Assembly (NCBI GenBank): GCA_900239685.1
Contig: OENT01000688.1
Coordinates: 21,551 to 85,550, forward strand
Origin: Rotaria macrura
Taxonomy: Eukaryota; Rotifera; Eurotatoria; Philodinida; Philodinidae
Reading direction: 5' to 3'
DNA length: 64,000 bases
Program-made: the position numbers and the translations under genes
In this document: piece by piece, positions 1 to 11,199 of the stretch
How positions within the stretch are numbered: the first letter of the stretch is position 1
Layout: every line of letters starts with the position of its first letter
The notes under the pieces: generated by a model
Databases searched by the model: none
What the model saw: only the letters and a program-made list of their open reading frames with translations
What the model was told of the DNA's origin: nothing

Positions 1-1109
1 TTTTTGATAGTAATAAAACAGAAGGATGCAGTTTTTACCATCGGAACGATCAGACTCTGGAGCAGAAATATGTTGGAAAAATGAAAATATTTTAAAGAAT
101 GTTGCCTGTACAAAACATTGAACTTGAGAAAAGAAGTCACTTCCCACAAATAGTTCACAAGGTGTAGCTTCAATTGACAATAGAATATTTCGAAGAAGCA
201 TCATGATCATCAGCTGAAATTTTTAGGTGATCCTATGAGTCACTAGCAATGTGTCTCAGAGCAAAATTGTAGAATTCAAGTTTTTGAATATCGGTTAAAA
301 ATTCAAGACATTTAGTCCTGTTTCCCAAGGAAAAGACAGAAGAAATGTAAGGGTTCATATAGCAGACATTAAATTACAATATAGATAGATTAATGTGATG
401 AACATATCAACCTAGAGGAATAAGTTATCGATTTTCCCGAAATCTATCAAAAATATGCTCATGTCTCATCATGATATGATGGATTTAAGATCCTCAGCAT
501 GCCCTTTGTAACCGTGAAAATCGCTTTATTCTATTGTACTTCTGTCAATGGTTATCAAAAGAAATATCCATGCGTTTTCTTTTCTTGTAATAGATATTAG
601 TTACATGAGAGATATGCTCATTTGAAAATTTTCAGGTCAGTAAATGGAACTCAGCAATTACCCCTCGAGATATATCATCATTTGAAAAAGTTGTCTATTT
701 CAAGTGACTCTACCATTTGTACGAAATGACAGTACAAATATGATGTATCAATATCAACACAATTTTCTCTTCATTAAAATAACACAAGAGACAATCACAC
801 ATCTTCAAAGTAGGTCTTTCGGCAAGAGAATTTTGTAGTCAAAGAACTATTTAGATTCTTCCTCATATTTTATGGGATGAAAGTATAAACTTGATCGAGA
901 GATGTCAGTAACGATTATATGTTTATTCTGATGGAAGCAATATCCATGACGATCATAATTCATGATTTGATATCATGAGAGATGTAACGCAAAGACGTAG
1001 ATATAATCTATGTCACATAGAAAATGATTTGCTCATTTAAGTTCTAGGACTATATAAGGGAATGATATTGAAAGATTTTCATTGATAAAAATAATCGAAT
1101 TATACGAAC
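1..1109. other. AT-rich stretch beyond the second msrB exon
   Basis: No convincing gene is seen. The last exon of the minus-strand msrB gene, which should carry the catalytic RYCxN motif, ought to lie here or beyond the window edge, but I could not find it in any frame. Confidence 0.4.
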
Positions 1110-2096
1110 CTAAATGACCATCACAATTACCACATAAAATTTCTTCTCGATAACCATCTTGATCTTTTTGACGACGAACCGATGTGCCTAATGATGAACT
1201 GAATGCTGGCCAACCGCAATGCGAATTAAACTTCGATGATGAACTAAATAAAGAATAATATAGGTCATGAGAAATTTCTATTTCATAAAATGTTTTATAA
1301 TCGTTGGAAATAGTTTGTAACAGTGAAAATTAATCAGAATGATTCTCTTCGTCTGAATATTCATTCATTGAAAAATCTTCGAATGCTACTGAAATGGAAT
1401 TCCAGAAAAAAACCTACTGAAGGCCATACAAAAAAGTATAGTTCAACATGGGTTATGAGCAGATATGAAAGTGTTTTAGTATTTCTAGAATCAAACAACA
1501 AGCATGCATCGAAGTGATCCTGCTGTTGTTAATCGATCTCATTCATCCGAATTTCGATGAAGAATTCTATTTCTTTTGGATTTCCCGGTATTTTCAAGCA
1601 GCAAGTATCCGAAAATAATCACTGAAATACGGTTGTAAGAGAAGAATAAATAAATGGAAGTATTTTTAAAAAATGATTATGTGTTCTAAAGCTGCTTTGG
1701 AAAAGTTTTTCCTATGTAAATAAATTTAGGAAGGTACATGCCCTACAAAGAATTGTCTACGCTGTTGAAAGAAAATTAAATCATAACTTTTTATATGCTT
1801 AAAATACTGCCGATTGGAACCAGTGTGAACGAGTGTTGTATTCTAAAATACTTTCATTCCATCGGAAAATAAACATATGCCATTCCAACTTACTCATAAA
1901 GTTCTTGTTCACAACCAGCACATTTATATGTTCCCGTTTCAAAGTGTTTATCATATTTACCGGTACCCGGATATTCTGTTTCTTTTTTACGTAATATTCG
2001 ATATTCTTCATCAGTTAATTTTTGTTTCCATTCATTATCTGATAAGTTAACGGTTGGAGTTTTTGGTTGTTTTGTATTACTCGATGCTGAAGACAT
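1110..2096 (-). CDS. msrB: Peptide-methionine (R)-S-oxide reductase (MsrB), two of at least three exons
   Basis: MsrB reduces methionine-R-sulfoxide in proteins. Exon 1 runs from the ATG at 2096 down to 1894 and exon 2 from 1243 to 1110; the intron between them is 650 bp with a GTAAG donor and a TTTAG acceptor. The joined frame gives the family pattern: TGTYKCAGCEQELYD, then KFNSHCGWPAF, then EILCGNCDGHL. The two CxxC pairs (CAGC, CGNC) are the structural zinc ligands. Exon 2 ends one base into the glycine codon, before a GTTCGTA donor like the first donor of the eIF4E2-like gene downstream. The C-terminal part with the catalytic Cys is not visible, so the model is partial: either a further exon lies below position 1 or the gene is truncated. 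There is no targeting peptide at this start, so the product is probably cytosolic or nuclear. Confidence 0.88.
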
Positions 2097-3513
2097 ATTA
2101 AATCTACAATATTAACAAATTCTATGATGGCAGGCATGTCCCAAGCCGACCAACATTGAGTACTGAGGGCGTAGGGTGGAGGGGAGAGTGCAAAATTACT
2201 GTTGTTTACAAAACGTAAGATAATTTCGATTTCACATGAAAAAAACCGATCAGTTTTGATGATTGTGTGTGGGGCGGGGGAAGGGGGCGTCATACACTCC
2301 TTCGGTTGTAACACTCCTGCATGATGAAAGTCGATAGTAAAACAATAAATTACAGAATTTATTAAATAAATCACGGAAATGAATAAGCAAAAAACTGGAA
2401 CAAAAATTTTAATTTTGAGCATTACAGAAAAATTGATTAAGCTTTATTGAAAACTAGATGCATCACCACTTGTATATGCTTGAATAAAAACCAATTGACA
2501 TATAGTCTAGAAAGCAAAATACATATAATTGAACAGAATAGAAATAGTAGAGTGAAAAATAAGTAAAAATTGCAGTAATTATTCCATTGTAGACGTAAAT
2601 CATGATTGTAAAAGGAATCATATAATTCCCTCAAGTCATCGTCTCGAGAAAAGAAGACTATTTTAGAAAACATTAAGTACTACTCATCGAAAAATCCATG
2701 ATTTGATATACTATGTAAATATTCTTATGACATATTAGCTAGTAAAAGTTGCAGTCAATCTGATCATGTGAATCACTTTCTCATAGATATTTTGAACTTG
2801 GTGCTACCCTATGATTATTAGTAGAACCAATTAATTTTGTATCTCGAACAGAATCCATTCGAACAATTGAATTTTATAATAATCCTCGAAAGATTTTTCT
2901 TGCGGTGAAGTTCTTCGTCAAAACTCAGTTTCTAGATCCTACGATAGCGAACAAGATCAAAATTGGAATATTTCTGTAAACGTTGTGTAAATTACTTTTG
3001 TTTTCGTGATTTTTTACTATTCAGCAAGGAATGAATTCAATCAAATTTAACTAGATAACATATATTTTTCTCTAGAAATCGTCTGAAAGCTATAAATGTT
3101 TTTCTCATATTGAATTTAAACGATAAGAACACGTTGAAAATTCGTGCGTATTAGTGGACAGCTAAGTTGTTGATTTGATAAAAATAGTCAAGCGATCTTG
3201 TGTCGAGAAAAGAAATAAATAAAAATGTTAAATCCTACGAATATTTCTTTGTTTTCTGTATAAAATAGTTATATATTTTTTATGATAACACTCGTACTAC
3301 GCGATTTCGACAACAAATGAAACGTTCATTCTTCATGTGACTTGAAAGTTGGAATTTTTAATTTCAGATTGATTATTACGTAATATAGAAGTTTTTCGAT
3401 AAACAACGAGAATACTTTTCTTCTAATCGAATCTTCGTAAATATAATAAAAACAAAAATTTTGAATATAAGCTTCTCTTGATTAAAAATTGATCATAATC
3501 TATTATTTACCAA
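2097..3513. other. Intergenic AT-rich DNA
   Basis: The open frames here are short and have no recognisable motif or splice context. A G-rich patch lies near 2268-2288. No feature can be supported. Confidence 0.4.
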
Positions 3514-3870
3514 TTAAGATTGTCGTCGTTTTTTTGCTGCATATCTTCTCAATAGACCCAATGAAGCGTAGCCTAAAAAGAATGTTTGTATATACCAACG
3601 ACGTGTACTTTTAGCATCAATATTTAATTTTCTGCATAGGCGTCGAGCAACTATTGCTTCAAAAATATGTAATGAAATAGCCACCCAAAAAGTGTACACA
3701 AGTAAGTTGTGATGATTATATGCTAAATTTTTCGTAAATCGACCAAATAGGCCAAAATATTCATAAGGCGTTAAATTAGGCCAAAAAGCAAGGATAGCTA
3801 ATTTTGATAGACCTCCTTCGCAAACCAGGTACCATAGCGGATTAGCTGCTTGAAAAAAAGAATCAGTCAT
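3514..3870 (-). CDS. TMEM254-like (DUF4499) small membrane protein
   Basis: The protein has 118 residues in a single exon, starting at the ATG at 3870 (MTDSFFQAAN). The open frame continues upstream to 3948, but I chose this Met because the product then matches the usual length of about 120 residues for the family. Family-like features in order are AILAFWPNLTPYEYFGLFG (residues about 25-43), a conserved NHHNLL (52-57), a hydrophobic segment rich in aromatic residues (about 58-75, ending in HIFEAIVARR), and a final segment WYIQTFFLGYASL (92-104) followed by a basic tail, AAKKRRQS. Two or three membrane spans are predicted. The function of the family is not known to me; a multi-pass membrane location is inferred. 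It lies between msrB and an eIF4E2-like gene, all on the same strand. Confidence 0.8.
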   Translation of the reverse strand: MTDSFFQAANPLWYLVCEGGLSKLAILAFWPNLTPYEYFGLFGRFTKNLAYNHHNLLVYTFWVAISLHIFEAIVARRLCRKLNIDAKSTRRWYIQTFFLGYASLGLLRRYAAKKRRQS

Positions 3871-4796
3871 CTTAAATAAAAGAACACAAAAGACAAGGTC
3901 TTCATCAGAATAACAAAAAACAAGAATAACAACTATAAATAGAAACAAAGGTTGATGTACTTCTTTTAACGAAAAAAAAAAACAACAAAGTACGAAGATA
4001 AGAATGAAATAAAATTGGCTTTGAAGACCGAAAGAAGAGACATACGCGTATATTTTCCTAAGATATGCAGATCACTTGGAATTTAATTTTATTCACCGAA
4101 CACGATCTGTATTTCGATAACTACAATTATCACGTAAGGAATCATTATGTGTTTTGTATTCTATTGGACCTAAAATAAAAGTCGATTGATAATCTTAATC
4201 AAGAGTTCTACTTAACTGTGAAGGTTTTGTTTTTCTTATTCTAATTATTAAGATTTTAGCGTAATGAGTAGGAAATAATAACATAAAAGACGATGCGAAC
4301 GTTGTTACTAATCATAGGGAGATCATATCAAGCTATTTACATACTACATAGTGTTTCACCATTAATGTATGTGACCTTTCAAATTAGTAGTTTGCAGTTC
4401 ATATTCAAGAGCAACACATTATTCATTTATCTATGTTTGTATTCTAGCCCGAGAAACATGAAAGTGGTTCGAATTTTTCATCTCTCTACTTGGAAGTATT
4501 CTAGATAAATATAAAGAATAATATTTAGAGTTATCAGCTATTCGGTAATAGTAGTCTTAGGTCACAGAAGGTATTTGTAAGGGAATTGACTTTAACTTTT
4601 GTGCATAGAATTTCACAACGAAAATATCTAAGTTATATTTTTGTTAGATTCAATAAAAAATTTTCATACAGAAAATATTAAAGACAAGCATTTTTATATC
4701 TAAATAATTTTTTCTGAACAAAATTTTTATTTGTAGATGAGAGTTTCTCAGGAGAAGGGCACAGTTTCTTGGATGTATAATATTTTCTTCGCAATT
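3871..4796. other. Intergenic stretch
   Basis: No gene is supported. If the eIF4E2-like gene has a fourth exon it should lie here on the minus strand, but none could be recognised. Confidence 0.4.
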
Positions 4797-5511
4797 TTAC
4801 TTACAATCTTGTGGTAGACTAAGTACTTTTTTGATGGTTTCTTTTATTCTTTGTGTAACTAATTGATTACTAGCAGTTTTAGTCCATACACTAATAAGAT
4901 CTTCTTGTGGTCGAATTGAACACACTACGCCGCATATTTCTTTTCCAACATTAAATTGTTCACCAATAATAGCCAAAACCAGTAGCTCCCATAGACGTGT
5001 CGATAGTCCTTTTTTTAATCGTAAAATCCATTTACCACCCAACCGATTGCCTTCTTCTTCCCACATTGGTTTCAAGTTTTCTTTAAATAAATGAATATCA
5101 CTAAAAAATACAATCAATAAGAAGAACACTGATAATGTACATCTGTCTCTATCAAACCTATAGAATGGAAGTTCAGAGGGAAATTTCATATGATCATAAT
5201 AAAACCAGAATTCTTCAATCGAACCAAAAGTACCTTAACACATATATAGAAGCAAATTTGCCAAAGTGAACAGATCAATAAAAAACATACGAACCAAGTT
5301 TTTTTAGACAAGAATCATAATTCACAGCACTATTTCGAAATGTAGTTGGCCGATGAGTATACCAAAATGTCCATCGACCTTCAAGTGAATGATTTTGATC
5401 GTCCTTAGGAGTCAAATTATCATCATCTTCGTCGTTTTTTAATGATGAATTTTCTATTTTATCATTTGTTTCTAATAGAATCTCTTCATCATTGATTGGA
5501 TTCGTTGACAT
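4797..5511 (-). CDS. eIF4E family cap-binding protein, 4E-HP/eIF4E2 type
   Basis: eIF4E2 (4E-HP) binds the mRNA 5' cap and generally represses translation. Three exons read through: 5511-5295, 5233-5158 and 5100-4797. The introns are 61 bp (GTTCGT...AG) and 57 bp (GTTTGA...TTTTTTAG). Splicing gives an acidic, disordered N-terminus (residues 1-43), then GRWTFWYTHRP, GTFGSIEEFWFYYDHM, SDIHLFKENLKPMWEEEGN, GGKWILRLKKGL, LAIIGEQFNVGKEICGVV and SVWTKTASNQ. These are the core eIF4E blocks; the Tyr in FWYTHRP and the Trp in KPMW match the two cap-stacking positions of the 4E-HP class. The second intron is a multiple of three with no stop, so the unspliced frame stays open and adds 19 residues not expected in the family. 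The frame stops at 4797 (198 residues). However, a perfect GTAAGT donor begins at 4804, and the family usually runs about 40 residues longer, so a further exon is likely. Confidence 0.88.
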
Positions 5512-5853
5512 TATTAATACCAAATAGAAATAGTTGATAAAATTGATTGTTGGATCCTTCGTACCTTGCTAGTACGGATTACTGTAAAAGAAAACGAACA
5601 TTCAACATAAAAACGGAACCTATCTTATTGGCAAAACGATCTTTACCACTCATACGATAACCATTGTACGCACTCATTTAGTAACTCCATCTATCGAATA
5701 CAATCACATTACATATAATATATGGATAGCATATGCACAGTACAGCTAGAGCTAGGGCATATTATCCACCAAGAAATACCAATGCCGATGATTTACGCCC
5801 TCTGAAATAATCGGATTCGGCTGCAACAGGCAGTTAGGATCCATGAAAAGTCT

Positions 5854-6017
5854 GGTATTTAAGGGTAATAATAATCGGCCGAAGCCGAAGCAGAAGACCG
5901 AAGTTCTTGATTAGCTGTTTTAAAAATTTGACACCTGATGACATCTATTGTAACGAATCAATGCATTAGAAAACTTCGGTCTTCTGCTTCGGCAGATTAT
6001 TATTACCCGGTATTTAA
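5854..6017. mobile_element. 146-bp MITE with 9-bp target-site duplication
   Basis: The element occupies 5863-6008 and is flanked by perfect direct repeats GGTATTTAA at 5854-5862 and 6009-6017. Its ends are inverted: GGGTAATAATAATC at the left and its complement at the right, followed on both arms by CCGAAGCAGAAGACCGAAG. The AT-rich core has no coding capacity. A 9-bp duplication fits Mutator-like or related DNA transposon families; the family assignment is an inference. Confidence 0.85.
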
Positions 6018-6885
6018 CAGGAGAAAATCAGGAATCCAATAGTAATTGCCTGAAAATTGTCCAATCGGACTACTGCTTTTGTGTTCTATTGGTTTCTGTT
6101 TCCTACTTCTGAACCTGATCAATCTTTCAGAAAAAAAGAAAATATGATGTTTATTGGCAAAGTACGTGGAACACAAAAGTTTCTTTTTCCATCTAGGAAT
6201 AGCTTTTAAGTGCAATCTAACTCTGACGAGCATCAAAATTACGAAGGCAATGACTGCTCTATGTGATCCCTTGAATAGATTTTTCAATTTGAGAACTATA
6301 CACGAAACGTTTTAATAGAAATGAGGTATGACTACTGAATGAAATAACTGTGCCAAAAATAGTTTATGATTGATTAAATATGCCTATACGTAATGATAAG
6401 TCAACGAAGAGAAATGATGACTTGCTACCGATATAGTTGTATTCAAAATACATCAATAGCCAATGTATAAATCAACTCTAGAAATTCAGTCTAAATTGAA
6501 GTTGATGCTATGATTGATTACGTTGAGAAATAACGATAGTATAAGAGAAACGTACTATTAGCAAATTCTTCAACAGAATCTATCTATCGATGGACATGAA
6601 CGCCATGTTTTTGAATATAATGTAATTAGTTTTACGTTATGTAAAACCCCTGTATTAAAGAATATTTAGAAACTACACGTTTGATCCTGCTTTATATTTA
6701 AATCAGTACATTTCCGTGGGCTCTAACATCGCCGAGAAACTATTTGTTTTTCTGAATCGTACTATGAAAATTATTTTACTATTTAATTTATTTATAATTC
6801 AATTGACTTATTTTACGAGGATATTGGTTTCACGGATGAACCGATCGTTGTTAACAAGAATTTCGATGATGATAGGTACTTTCAA

Positions 6886-7002
6886 TCTTGCGTGCAGTGT
6901 TTCCAATAGCAGGTGTACTAAGCAGAAGTAAAATGTACAGAACATCTGCTGATTCTGATTTACACTTTGCTCTAAAAACCAAAGTGTACACAGTACATTT
7001 TG
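6886..7002 (+). repeat. Dispersed repeat, copy 1
   Basis: The copy starts with GCGTGCAGTGTTTCCAAT and continues through AAAATGTAC, TTACACTTTG and CCAAAGTGTAC. It matches the reverse complement of 7465-7592 with substitutions and small gaps. Both copies hold palindromic GTACACTTT/AAAGTGTAC motifs. It is probably a diverged non-autonomous element; its boundaries are approximate. Confidence 0.5.
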
Positions 7003-7464
7003 CAAAAACTATTTACAGTTTGATTCTAGAGCTTTGCCTACTGTATTAGATATTAGACTGTGACCTTTGAATTATTTTTTTTGTTCAAATTCATTTTCTT
7101 CTCGTGTTTTAAAAAATATTGTGTGGGATTATGAAACAGTATGTCTATTCATCATTTATTTTCAGGTGGACGCAAGGGGGTTGGAATGAGAGGCTTAGTT
7201 ACATTGTTCTTAATCTCAATCACATTTTCACACTGATTGATGTGATTCGCATAGACAACATAGTGTGATGATGACGGCGCCGTGACTGAAATGAAGAAAT
7301 ACAGTTGGTCGAAAACTCCGAGAAAGCCTTAGCCAAATTTTTTCAGGCAGGTGATCCTTATATTTCTTTTACAGTCCTACTATCCCTTCTAATTTCTTTC
7401 TAAATCTTAGTTTATATTCATCACTGCAAAACGAGCAATACTTTTTGTGTTTTAGATTGAAAAA

Positions 7465-7592
7465 ATTGGTTTCTGTACGCTTTGTACACTTTGGTGCCAA
7501 AAACAAAGTGTAAACGTACACATTGCTTACACAAGTAAAATGTACATGTACATTTTGTTTTAGATTTCCATTGGAAACACTGCTGGCGTGCC
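7465..7592 (-). repeat. Dispersed repeat, copy 2 (inverted)
   Basis: Read on the minus strand it begins CACGCCAGCAGTGTTTCCAAT and continues with AAAATGTACATGTACATTTT, TTACACTTTG and CCAAAGTGTAC, parallel to copy 1. Boundaries are approximate. Confidence 0.5.
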
Positions 7593-8525
7593 CTGATAAA
7601 TCATTTTGCTCTTTTTTCCTGTCTAAACGTATATACTGACCTAGAGACAAAAGAAACAACACTATGAGAGCCGATGGATATTCTTCACTTGGAAAGTCAA
7701 TAGTATTTTTTCGTATGCAAATCTGACACGCATCAACATTTCACTTTCGAAATAATGCATAAAAGCAATCGAACTCTAAAGTGATTCATATCACTCAAAT
7801 TTGTCTAACAACTATCGGTTGCTTTTTTTCAAAGGCGTGATTATGATGTAGTATGTCAAACCAAAAGAGGATACATATTTACAAAGCATGCCAAAACTAC
7901 CGGAATCAAAGTCTATTTTAGTGTACTTGCATACTGTTGGTACGCTCATGTATGAGCAAGCATTATTAGGTAGTGAAAAATCAGAAAATATCTCCACGTT
8001 TTAGATAATTTTAAAAAAGGTATAGATGGCAGTGCCATATTATTTATCATAGTACAATATCTGTTGAAGTGGTTTTCTTCTCGAAAAATGTTACATTTAC
8101 TCTAATTGTCTAGTGTACTGAAATAGGATAAGTCTGTATAGTTGTTTATAGGGGGAACTGAATATAGTCCATGTTAGCATTGAATCACCTCAACAGTACA
8201 GCATACTACTACTCGTGGTACCTCAAAGTAACGTGCAATATCTCTAGTGACATGAATCATCACTATTTTCTGTAAAGAACCATCATCTGCTCACTAAAAT
8301 GTTACCATGAAGCACTCACGTTTCTTTTTTCTACCAGTAACTCGTCGTATTTCTATTTGAGTTGTTCTACTGACACCTTTTTTTTCTTTCTTTCTACCAG
8401 CAGGTAAATGTTTCGATGTTTTTCAACACAAATTGCTAAGAATGACAAAAAGAAACACAAAAAAAACTATGAAATGAAATAATTACTTGTCGATCGTCTA
8501 TTAGTTCAGAATTTAAAAGATTTCT

Positions 8526-10004
8526 ATGCCGTACAAAATACTTTCGACGCTTGTTCTTGATCGCTTGGAAAAACTCATGTGTACAGATGGCGGTTGGCAA
8601 ACCATTAGTCATGCTGCACATTTGACTGGTAATCACACTTTATTAGTTCAAAATGCTCCATCTGCGATTCAGTGTCTTCTGAAACGTCATCCACGTACGC
8701 GTTCACGTCTGCGTGTGGAAAATAATCGTTATTTGCTTGATATTCTTGAGTACAATGAGGAGCATCTCTCCTCTACTCTTTTCTTTTCGATCATGGATTC
8801 TAGCCAATATACATGGCAAGAATTTGTCGAACAACGTTGTAATCAAAATCCATATTCGAATAAAGGAACATTGATATTTCCAATGTTTCATTTCGTCATG
8901 CTCTACAATTCACAATCGTCCGACAATGATGAGCAATTTCATTTATTATTATTCGAAAATCATTGTGTTTCCGATGGTCGAAGTGGATTCGTTCTCATCA
9001 ACGACTTTCTAACTTTAGCAACGTTAAATAAACTGAATCCTATGTCTGAACTGTTGAATGATGGCATTCTTCCATTAATTAGCGATATGATTCCTCGACC
9101 ATTCGTTCCTGTCTATTCAATAATTCACAATCTAGCTAAATATGCTATCAAACGAGAATTTCGAAAATTAATTCGTCCACGAATTCCAATAAAACTCAAT
9201 CCATTGCCTGATAATGAATCGACTTTCTTTCATGTACAGCAGTATTACATTAAATTTTTGTTCTCGTCGAGTACAACTAATCTGTATACTAAATTACATA
9301 AACAATGTCAATTGAATCAAGTGACAATAAATGGTCCGCTGTTCGCTTGTCTCTTATTAGCTGTTCATCATCTTTTTCCGACTAGGCATCATATGCGATT
9401 GGAACCGTTTCCAGTTGGTATGGCTTTTGACATGCGTTCGCGTTTGCCAAGATCACTTTTAACACAATCGTCAGTCGGATATTTTATTGGTGTCAGTGAA
9501 GTCAAACTGCATCGATCTCTTTCGATGCGATCTGCACACTTTTGGTCATTGGCAAAGCAATGTATGAAAAATACACTCGAGGAATTAAACCCAAGCGGTG
9601 TTCCGTTGGTTAGTAATCTTTTGGGTGACATTATTAAAGATGAAGCTAGTTTTGATCGAAGCTTCCGACAATCTCCTGATGGTCGCATTTCTGAATTGGC
9701 ACTATCTAATATCGGTAGATATCCTTATCCGTGTGAATACGGTCATGGTGCAGTTCGTCTACGAGGCTTACACGTCATCAATAATTCCAGTACATATCGT
9801 ACATCGAGTCTACTATTTGTTACATGTGCCGGTGATGGTCAATTGGATTTTTCCCTAGCCCATGAAATGGAGCACGATGATCGAGCAAAACAATTTCTCG
9901 ACATCTATATTCGTCTGATCGAATGTTGTGCCGATGAGAAATATTGCTCACCCAAAACAACTCTGAATGGATTATTGCATATGGTAGCAGTACAGGAAAG
10001 TTGA
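8526..10004 (+). CDS. Condensation/PapA-like acyltransferase (CoA-dependent acyltransferase fold)
   Basis: This is an uninterrupted frame of 492 residues with an ATG at 8526. It carries an HxxxDG active-site motif, NHCVSDGRS (His146, Asp150, Gly151), preceded by the usual hydrophobic strand (FHLLLFE). The N-terminus (LSTLVLDRLEKLM, then HTLLVQNAP) resembles stand-alone condensation-type and PapA/alcohol-acetyltransferase enzymes, and LALSNIGRYPYP near the C-terminal third matches the conserved Asn-x-Gly loop of the fold. Such proteins join an acyl group from CoA or a carrier to an alcohol or amine; the substrate cannot be told. No signal peptide or adenylation/carrier domain is present, so it is not a full non-ribosomal synthetase. 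The absence of introns over 1.5 kb, unlike the conserved genes nearby, fits acquisition from a bacterium or fungus, but that is an inference. A BAHD-type acyltransferase lies 4.5 kb downstream. Confidence 0.75.
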   Translation: MPYKILSTLVLDRLEKLMCTDGGWQTISHAAHLTGNHTLLVQNAPSAIQCLLKRHPRTRSRLRVENNRYLLDILEYNEEHLSSTLFFSIMDSSQYTWQEFVEQRCNQNPYSNKGTLIFPMFHFVMLYNSQSSDNDEQFHLLLFENHCVSDGRSGFVLINDFLTLATLNKLNPMSELLNDGILPLISDMIPRPFVPVYSIIHNLAKYAIKREFRKLIRPRIPIKLNPLPDNESTFFHVQQYYIKFLFSSSTTNLYTKLHKQCQLNQVTINGPLFACLLLAVHHLFPTRHHMRLEPFPVGMAFDMRSRLPRSLLTQSSVGYFIGVSEVKLHRSLSMRSAHFWSLAKQCMKNTLEELNPSGVPLVSNLLGDIIKDEASFDRSFRQSPDGRISELALSNIGRYPYPCEYGHGAVRLRGLHVINNSSTYRTSSLLFVTCAGDGQLDFSLAHEMEHDDRAKQFLDIYIRLIECCADEKYCSPKTTLNGLLHMVAVQES

Positions 10005-11199
10005 AGACTAAAAATGACATGTGTTCAGTTTTTTTTCCATGAAATTAGCGTCCGATACTTCGCTCTTGCCTGATTAAATACAATTCTCTTCCTTGTCTTG
10101 ACAGGTGCCCAACGAATCTCAGAAATGACAAAATATTTTATGGAATATTCAATCTCGAACTTCATGTTTTAGCAGAAATTCACATGTCTAGAGAGTGAAG
10201 TTCATTTTAAATCTCGCTGAAGAAAAGGCATAAGAGAGCGGAAGCACGTAAGAGATACATGACGATATTCCTCGAAAAAGTCAATTGACCTTAAACGCTT
10301 ACGAAAAGCAGCCGGCAAAAGTAAAGTACTAGTTTCGTAGGACAGTGTGTCTTGGTGTTTGAGAACATTTTCTTCTGTTTCCAATTCGTTTCTTGTCGTG
10401 TATTTTTATTGTTTTTATGAAGTTGTTTTGATCAATATTCAACCACGAAGATCGTACGTCATCGAGTATTCACACTCAAGGAAACGTCAGCGTTCAAGAA
10501 AATGATCCCGTTCTTGCGTAATCCTGGGTTTGAAATCAGCAAGGTGCTGAGAATTCCACTTTGTTTTCCGGAATTCGATAAATAGTAAACTTTTTCATTC
10601 GAAATAATTGCATATTGTAAGTTGTTATCAGGCTGCTTGTATGAACTTACTTGAATTCATGATGATTACAAGGATTGTGTGTTTATCGCTTTTTGACATA
10701 CTCTAAAGGTGTATGTCTACAAGGAATCACTGAAAATGACTTCACTTTCAGAAATAGTTATCCTTAAAAATGCTTCGCTGCCAAATCAGCTAGATCAATC
10801 GTTATAGAGGAGTTGCTTACAAATATGTATCCATGTTTGAAGCCCATGTATGCTATTGAATTCTCACACAAGTGTGCGTTGATGCTTTGTATGCCATAAA
10901 ATAGAATATTGGACTTAAATCTAAACATGAGGCATGTATTTCTTGCACGCATGTGCTCCTATATATCATCGAAAATCGAATGAGATGTTTTTTCATAGAT
11001 AGTAATCAATGACGTCTCATTTACTTTTTTAATCCATGGATTATTTACGTATATTTGCCAATCTTTTATGATTATAAATGTATGCCTATCATGATGAAAT
11101 ACGAAAAGATGGAGTCTAAGTGTTCATATCTTGAGATATTTCTAATTTCAGATATTCTGTAAAGTTTTTCATAATTGACATTCAATATCATTGAACAAG
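10005..11199. other. Intergenic stretch
   Basis: No supported gene. A 66-codon minus-strand frame at about 10202-10400 has no ATG start, and I do not call it. Confidence 0.4.

Larger units (their letters stand above)
6018..8173. other. Gene-poor stretch with dispersed repeat fragments
   Basis: No gene is supported apart from a possible exon pair ending near 8174 (see findings). It contains the two related repeat copies listed separately. Confidence 0.35.

Noticed and set aside
1323-1517. Plus-strand frame inside the first msrB intron
   Set aside because: Its first codon is not ATG, and it has no recognisable motif or splice context.
6003-6287. Minus-strand 94-codon frame
   Set aside because: It runs into the MITE at 5863-6008 and has no family features.
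10202-10400. Minus-strand frame ending in FRSLMPFLQRDLK
   Set aside because: Codon use looks fair but there is no ATG, the frame is closed upstream by TAA, and no partner exon was found.
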